A DNA stretch of 64,000 nt from Pyrrhosoma nymphula (taxonomy: Eukaryota; Arthropoda; Insecta; Odonata; Coenagrionidae): contig OY754339.1 in NCBI GenBank assembly GCA_963573305.1, forward strand, positions 6,557,941 through 6,621,940, written 5' to 3'. The first letter of the stretch is position 1; every line of letters starts with the position of its first letter. Under the pieces are notes generated by a model that did not search any database, was not told the DNA's origin, and worked only from the letters and a program-made list of their open reading frames with translations. Positions 57,960 through 64,000 of the stretch are shown piece after piece. The translations under genes were made by a program, and so were the position numbers.

Positions 57960-58260
57960 CCTTCATTCGGTTGCTGCAGAATTTCCAATTCTGTTCTCCG
58001 TCGCCCCCGTCAACATCATCCCCAACAATGTTTTGCCTCTTTCTGCATCTGGCAATTCCCTCCCCAACCTGTTTCCATGGCGACTCACTGAGCTCGCATC
58101 TATTTGGTGCTTTGCTCGTCCTCCTGCATCCTCTGCCATTCCCCCCCTTCTCAATGTCGGCGCTCTCAAACTTGCTTCTCTTTCCCACCCCGTGCATTTC
58201 TTGTCATTGCAACAATCCACCTCCGTAATTCCTTCCAGGTTTTTTCCTTCACACTAATAA
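57960..58260. other. Pyrimidine-rich patch with overlapping ORFs
   Basis: C- and T-rich on the plus strand. ORFs occur on both strands (for example 57793-58197 minus, 134 codons; 57971-58228 plus). The minus-strand products are Gly-, Arg- and Glu-rich and show no domain I know. Composition explains most of the open frames. I cannot exclude a decayed element protein. Confidence 0.35.
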
Positions 58261-59094
58261 TGGGAGAATACAGAACGGCAGGTTAAGTCTCAATAATAGT
58301 TATACATTAATTCTTCCTTTAAGCGATTCACAATCAGTTGTGCTCCCTCACATTTATCATCCTTGTTGCATCGCATACAAACCAGTGGTCTGCGTAGAGG
58401 ACCCATGACCCCCGGATTATCTCACTAGGGCCAATGATTATAATTTCTAATCAATCCTTGCAGTAAGATTACGTATCCTTTACACTTACTTGGTTTTGAC
58501 TGAGAGTTTGGATTTTATATATTACACCGTACAGTCGGTTAGCTGACCTAAGCGTTAACATGGCAGAATGGATCAACCGAAAAAATATTTGACCAGAGGT
58601 TATAAAACCGGGACAAGGACTTTATTTCACCGACACAGTAACTGAATCTTCATGTTTATGAGATAATAGAGAAATAGTGAATGGAAAGTTAGACACCAAC
58701 ATTTAGTTACCTGAAGAATCAAAATCGCACATATTTCAGGCATTAATTGTTAACTTTTATTTTATTTCAGTCATCAATTACTTTTTAATTTGTAACACAA
58801 GAGATCTATTCAGACACAGCCCCCGACTGCATTGAAAATTTTAATGGAAGGGTAAAATTTTCTCATCAATGAAAGACATACCAGGTGGCAGCTATATATT
58901 CAGAAAACCTCCAACGCCTGTCTATAACATCGCTAATATGTTCAAAGGAATGAAAAACTTTCTAAAAGTAAACGTTTCACTCCGTAATGTATTTCATTAT
59001 ATACTCGATAACGATGCTTTTATTTCAATACCTTGTTTCATCTTTTTTGTCCAATTTTATTTATTGTCAGTCGTTTTCTTTATTTTTTATTATT

Positions 59095-59180
59095 TTTTTA
59101 TGTTGATGGTGACCTAACATCCTATGCAATTACGCCCTTGAGGCGGCTTGGCAGGTAGCATGTAGATGTAGGTGAAAGAA
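59095..59180 (+). mobile_element. Non-LTR family A, 3' tail fragment 5
   Basis: It reads TGGTGACCTAACATCC, then ACGCCCTTGAGGCGGCTTGG and GTAGCATGTAGATGTAGG. The T-rich sequence just before it (about 59030-59095) probably belongs to the same 3' UTR. The 82-codon ORF ending at 59117 runs into this repeat and is unlikely to be a gene. Confidence 0.65.
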
Positions 59181-59957
59181 CTTCTCAAAAATGTTTATAG
59201 GAATAAATCTTGAAAATATCTCGTCATCAGTTTTCAGTGCGTTTGTTTACATGAACCTCATCGATTCGTTCGCCACAGAAAGTAAATTGGTCAATTGTAA
59301 TAGGCTTAATTTATTTTTTGAGGAGTACCCTCTCCGAATAATTTTTCCAATTGTTGTCTGTAAGACTTTCAGTTTTCCATTTCTTACTTCCTTTTGACCG
59401 TCTATTATCGTTAAAATAATCTTCTTTTATATGCTCTGTATCTATTTTTTAAGCTCAAATTATTGAAATTTTATCCGGGTCCTTATTAAGGAAGCACTCA
59501 GTGATTTAGAATCCCTCGACGATGACGAAATATTTCCGTCAGAGCCTCGACAAGTCACGATTGTTACATTAAAATATAAGAATTTATCTAGTCGGTGACG
59601 TCACGACATTACACTGTCGTGATAGATTACGGCTGAGCGCTTCATAGGGAGAGTATTTAAAATAAATTAGGAATTTTTTATCACCTAGATTTCATCAAAA
59701 AACTAAAGGTGTGTAGTTTTTATGTTTTCTCAACTATGTGCATAAAATATAATCAATTGCTCACAGCAGTAGGTTATACATTTATACATAATCGCAAAAA
59801 AAACCTTTTGTAAAGGCATTTTCACCGTGTGGCGTGAAAAAATAATGTGTCGTGTATAACTATATTTTGTGCCATTTACTTTACAAATTTTACTTCAAAA
59901 TTATTAAAAAAGACGCTGACATTAAAAAATGAAATTCGAATATGGTCTCCATTATGA

Positions 59958-60359
59958 CTACGGAGATATCTCGCTCCAACTGCCTTAAATAGCGGCGCCA
60001 ATGCATTGAATCTTGTGCAACATAATGCGAAACTTGGCGAAACCCTTCATGGCATTACGGTTGAGGGCATCCGCCTCAACTCATCACGGAGGAGAGTGGT
60101 CGAACTGGTCTCAGTTAGCATAATCTGGTGGGTACCGATGCTTTTAACACCGACCGTAGCAGCAAATATTCCTCACTTGTCGGGTCCACAAATGTTTCAG
60201 ATAACTTGCTATGTAACGTGTAATCTCGCATTATACTCATGGGCCACACCTCCTATTCCCTATGCTTATTACGTTGTGATATCTGCGTCGCTATTTATTT
60301 ATGATTTGATACGGTCCCTGCACTTCTTGTTCCGACGTCACGTACACAATTTCTGTTGA
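59958..60359 (+). CDS. Exon-like ORF, possible end of a 7TM receptor
   Basis: 134 open codons from 59958 to a stop at 60357-60359. A potential acceptor (AAATAG|CGG at about 59992) follows a modest pyrimidine stretch. After a SSRRRVVELV segment comes a hydrophobic stretch with IIWWVPMLLTP, then a polar loop with NIPHLSG and a Cys. A second hydrophobic stretch, YVTCNLALYSWATPPIPYAY, is followed by a basic tail (LFRRH). The order fits helices 6 and 7 of class-A G-protein-coupled receptors (CWLP-like, then NPxxY-like), but the Asn-Pro is replaced by IPYAYY. There is no in-frame ATG near the start, so if real it is an internal or terminal exon. It may be chance or a pseudogene. Confidence 0.3.
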   Translation, partial: LRRYLAPTALNSGANALNLVQHNAKLGETLHGITVEGIRLNSSRRRVVELVSVSIIWWVPMLLTPTVAANIPHLSGPQMFQITCYVTCNLALYSWATPPIPYAYYVVISASLFIYDLIRSLHFLFRRHVHNFC

Positions 60360-60364
60360 CCTCT

Positions 60365-62080
60365 CTCTAATTTTGCATTCCACTTATCACGCCGTGGAAA
60401 AAGAAGTATAAAAAAGTGGTGCAGGAGACTAAATGCTAAATGCCGAACGCATCTCTTGCTTCTTTTTCAGTTTGATTTTTTTCATCGACAAGAGTTTAGT
60501 AGCTTCGTGTTTCGCATGATTGCGGGCCGAAGATGAGAGCGGGGAACTTGCGAACTTATAATGACGGGTTGTTACTGACGAGTTACCACCCAGAGTTGAT
60601 TTATCACTTCGATGGATGCACACATGTTGTTTATAAGACCTTTGGAATTCGTTAATGTCCATTCAACATGAACATTTTATGTGACGTTTGCCTCTCATGC
60701 TCCATCACCATTCGATCGATTGTAGGCATCTTAAGATTCTTAGTCGCATTCTTCCTTCCAGGCGGGTGGGGATTATGATTTGATTGAAGTGGCAGCCCAT
60801 GAAGAAGGTTCTTTAATTTATCTCCACGTCTTAGAAGCCATACGAAATGACAAACTTTTGCGTATGCTCCAAAGCTGTTGATTTCTAGGCGCACAGTTGT
60901 AATTTTTAGGATATAGTTGTCAACAGTTGTTGGCTTGGATTTTAATAACTTTTCGGAAATTTACAGATATTTTTTTATTATTTTAAATAGAATTAAATAT
61001 TAATATGAGTATATAATGCCATTTTTAGGTCTGGCGCGAATAAATTTTAGGTTTTATCGACACCTGCAATGAAAGTAGTTTGGTACATGCATACTGCCAG
61101 CACTACTTCCCTTAATAAGGCACTGCGCTAGTTTAGCTTCATAAGTAGTTAATAGTGTAAGCGACTCACAAGTACAATTACTTTTTGGTCTGTGTGTTGG
61201 CTTTTTAAAATAGCATTATTCGGGGAAAGTAGGAAGGGTGAAGATAACCTGGTATTAACGTTTGCTAACTGTTAACTGGATGTGCCAAAGGGTCGACTGT
61301 TTAACATGTTATCCGACAGATGGAATACTTCACCTTAAGTACTATTTAAGAGGCAAAAATTAAGAAAAACTGAACTGACTTCATGTTGAGTTTAAAATCT
61401 AGACTCTTAAGAATTGAAAGGCCGAGCGAAAGCCAACACAAAAAAACTAGTTTCGTAAAAAGGAGCCTTAATGGCCATTTTCATGTTTATTCATGTCGTC
61501 GCTGACCATAATTAATAGTAGATATTTACATGGTTCACGAGGACACTTTTTAATTATGATAATGACGTTTATGATGCATTTCAATTGCACATTAGTGGAG
61601 AGTATGAGGGGCTTTTAACTGTATGCTGTCATTACTCTCCTTCCAGCCGTCTTAGATGGAGCCACTGGCATTCCCATCATTTTCTTGCTTGCTTTTAACA
61701 CCTTAGTCATTGAAACTTCCTCCCCCTTTCGGAGTCATACCGTCAGCCTCGGCTCTTATCTCTAGATTCAAACTCCTCTTCCCTTTCCGCCTCCTTGTGA
61801 CCCTTTCATGACCCTTCCTCAAGCCTTCATCTCACTTTCTTCTTTTCCTTAGTGGGAGTGGAAATAGAAAAGGTGTTTTACAGACCACTGGGGTTTTCAT
61901 GGTCAAGGCTGAATGCTGGTAAATAAAAAACTCCCACTTTCGTCATTCGGTGCTCGAAAGATGGATCATTGGGGTAAACGTGTGTCTGTGGTTCCTAACA
62001 AAAAAGAATAAATTATCACACATCACCATATCTTGGGTGTAAATGTTATGTGACACCATATATAGGCGGAGGTAAAAAAA
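60365..62080. other. No gene recognised
   Basis: No consensus AATAAA follows closely after the ORF ending at 60359. The rest is AT-rich with featureless ORFs and a T/C-rich segment near 61630-61860. Confidence 0.4.
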
Positions 62081-62082
62081 AC

Positions 62083-62165
62083 AGGTGGTGCAGTTTTCCA
62101 CAAGTAATTGTGGAAAAATTGTGGATAACAGCTACATCTGTTTTCCACCTTCATTATGGAGCTAT
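62083..62165. repeat. Short hairpin cluster
   Basis: TTTTCCACAA and TTGTGGAAAA pair perfectly around a GTAA loop at about 62094-62117. GGTGG at the left and CCACC at the right, plus a second TTTTCCACC, allow an outer pairing. It is a small foldback with no known family. Confidence 0.5.
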
Positions 62166-62454
62166 TCCACCACTTCAGTCCTGAACTGTTACTTTATAAC
62201 CATATTGGTGGTAAAACTTTGCAGTAAGTTTATTTAAGTAAATTGGGTTAAGTATAAATATTTGGACGTCATTTGTAGTTAGGATTCTCATAGCTGATGT
62301 TTGGGCTAAACTTAATCCAAACATTAATTTGTGCCCAAATTTGGGTCTTAATGTAACGTGAAAACAGTCAAATGTAAGAGAGGGCTGGATAATAATAATA
62401 TTAATTTCTATATTGGCAATAGCCAAAGCCAATTGCTGCCAATTTGATATATAT

Positions 62455-62505
62455 TTAGACGAACACATTAACAACCATGCCCTGGGAGTGTAAATTTCTA
62501 CCCCC
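62455..62505 (-). repeat. SINE type 2, tail fragment
   Basis: On the minus strand CCCAGGGCATGGTTGTTAAT matches the tail of the copy at 12318-12470. The tRNA-like head is absent or too decayed to see. Confidence 0.45.
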
Positions 62506-62509
62506 GCGT

Positions 62510-64000
62510 AAAATGTTTTACGTTTGCGCCAAATTTGGGCCAAATTTATGTTTGGATTAAGTTTGGCCCAAACATCGGCAGTGACACTCCTAACTTAAAT
62601 AGCGTCTAAATACTTATACTTTGCCTAATTTATTTAGGAAAGGTATCGCGCAACTTGTCCCAAAGATTCATAAATTTTCCAAAAACGTTTATGTAAATAT
62701 TCACGCAAGCTAACGCTTATTTGGGAAAAATGTGGAGTGAATATGGTAAATGAATTAGTTTTCGAAATGTTCACAAAACTAGTTAAATTTCCCCGAATGG
62801 TGTTAAAACTTGCTCCCATAAACATTACCTCCCATCCATAACTGTTTTGCGAAATCCGTTTGCATTTTGGACGGTTACCATTATAGTTTTTGAAAAGCAT
62901 TCACTTTCCTTAACCTTACAGCTGCGGCAGCTCGACGTTTCGCCTATCACTCTGTGCGCAAGAAATGAGGCTGGAGAGACTCTCCTCCTTTGGGAGAGGC
63001 TAAACAGATAGAAGAAAGACCCTTCTTCTGATCCCCTCGCTACCTTTCCTTTCTCTCTCATCCCTTGAATCGGTCACTGGCGACCGCGGGATGTTGGAGA
63101 ATTAGTGGATTTGTAAACTACAGAAATGATATTTTAAATTATACAGAATTTCTGAAATTAAATATGACATTCATTTTCATTGCAATTTTCTGTTCAATTT
63201 GATTCTGTACAACCTTTCGTGTAAAAAGTGCGTATGTCGATTTATGTGTTTTGCGTATTCACTTCCAATACACATGCTATTCGGTATGTGCATGCTTGGC
63301 AGTATGTACTAAGATAGCATAAAATATTCAGTACCTATTGGTGCTTAATGTCAAAAAGTTCTTCTATAATATTCCTATGTTAGATCAAATTTTGAACGCG
63401 TACATGACTCAAATTCTGATGCATCTTTTACTCTACGAAAATACTGGTTTACAGAATGGACATTAATTATTCAAAAACTCTTTTTTTGTCGAATAATGAT
63501 CATGATAAAGCTAATTTTAAATGCTCACACGTATTGGATCTTCAAAAAACAAGTAGCTGCCCTCGACTTATACTGAGGAAGTGTACATGAACTGAATTTG
63601 AAATCAGCGTAGTTCATTGATCGGAAGAAATGGTTGAGAGGAAATGATCGCATAATATCACTTTATATTAATGCAAGTATACTCACTGTTTGGCGCATGG
63701 TCGTTCCGCTTCAAAATAAAATAACGACGGAGAAAAATAATGATGTTTGAGAGAAAGTTAGTTCATCGGGACAATAAATAGTACATCCGGGGCTTTCAGA
63801 TGCCGAAAATAACCGGTTTCAAAATGCTGCCATCATACATCAAGAACAGCGGCCATTAATCAAAGCGGATGTGATGACAACAGGGCTAAGCTCAAATTTT
63901 TATTGATTCAAACTGCGAAAAACTTTCAAGTCTATCTAAAAGGGGAATGTCATTATTTTTTGTTATATCTTTGGCACTTGCAGCAACTACAGCTACTAAA
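62510..64000. other. No gene recognised
   Basis: AT-rich with one GC-richer patch near 62920-63090. ORFs are at most 88 codons and not gene-like. Confidence 0.4.

Noticed and set aside
1..64000. CRISPR array, bacterial operon, rRNA gene or integrated viral genome
   Set aside because: No regularly spaced repeats, no long intact ORFs and no rRNA-like sequence were seen. All recognisable proteins are eukaryotic transposon fragments.

Overview
The window is a gene-poor, AT-rich stretch of a large eukaryotic nuclear genome, most likely an insect or another arthropod. The transposons suggest this: mariner, Penelope-like elements (PLEs) with GIY-YIG endonucleases, several non-LTR retrotransposon tails, and SINEs with tRNA-type promoters. 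Nothing bacterial, organellar or viral-genome-like was seen. There is no operon structure and no long intact ORF. The longest convincing coding stretch is a 209-residue fragment of a PLE endonuclease. I cannot name the species.

Only one host-gene signal is well supported, on the minus strand at 4373-4707. A TATA box is followed by a leader of about 190 bases, then a start codon, a 20-residue signal peptide and a consensus splice donor (GTGAGT). This reads as the first coding exon of a secreted protein whose later exons I could not find. About 650 bases of almost pure purine sequence (minus strand) lie directly upstream. A second, weaker candidate is an exon-like ORF at 59958-60359 with two hydrophobic segments that resemble the end of a seven-transmembrane receptor.

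The rest is mobile-element debris, often nested. Main items from left to right: a foldback of PLE-like ends (2045-2255); an internally deleted mariner (3124-3679); non-LTR family A fragments (5585-6075, 23040-23165, 26725-27425, 54275-54352, 59095-59180) that share a 3' end with a GATGTAG tail; a TTAA-flanked DNA transposon (9133-10780); twin perfect hairpins (11006-11085); a tandem duplication split by a PLE (13065-14710); a non-autonomous DNA element with layered terminal repeats (18105-18799); a foldback-ended element (20864-21992); a mariner relic (about 28130-28490); RT-tail fragments (31290-32015, 32770-33150, 48200-49395); a third PLE-like pair of inverted ends (40800-41648); a MITE with a full-length SINE in its right terminal repeat, followed by a 193-bp SINE palindrome (42005-44172); and a structurally complete short PLE with a 12-bp target-site duplication (46991-47912).

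The most interesting theme is the PLE set. Three loci have inverted terminal repeats. Two of these have an extra tail of about 32-34 bp on one side and a target-site duplication. In the best copy, a hammerhead-ribozyme-like core (CTGANGA, stem, GAAACGTC) sits in both arms. Similar cores or palindromic remnants appear at several other places in the window.
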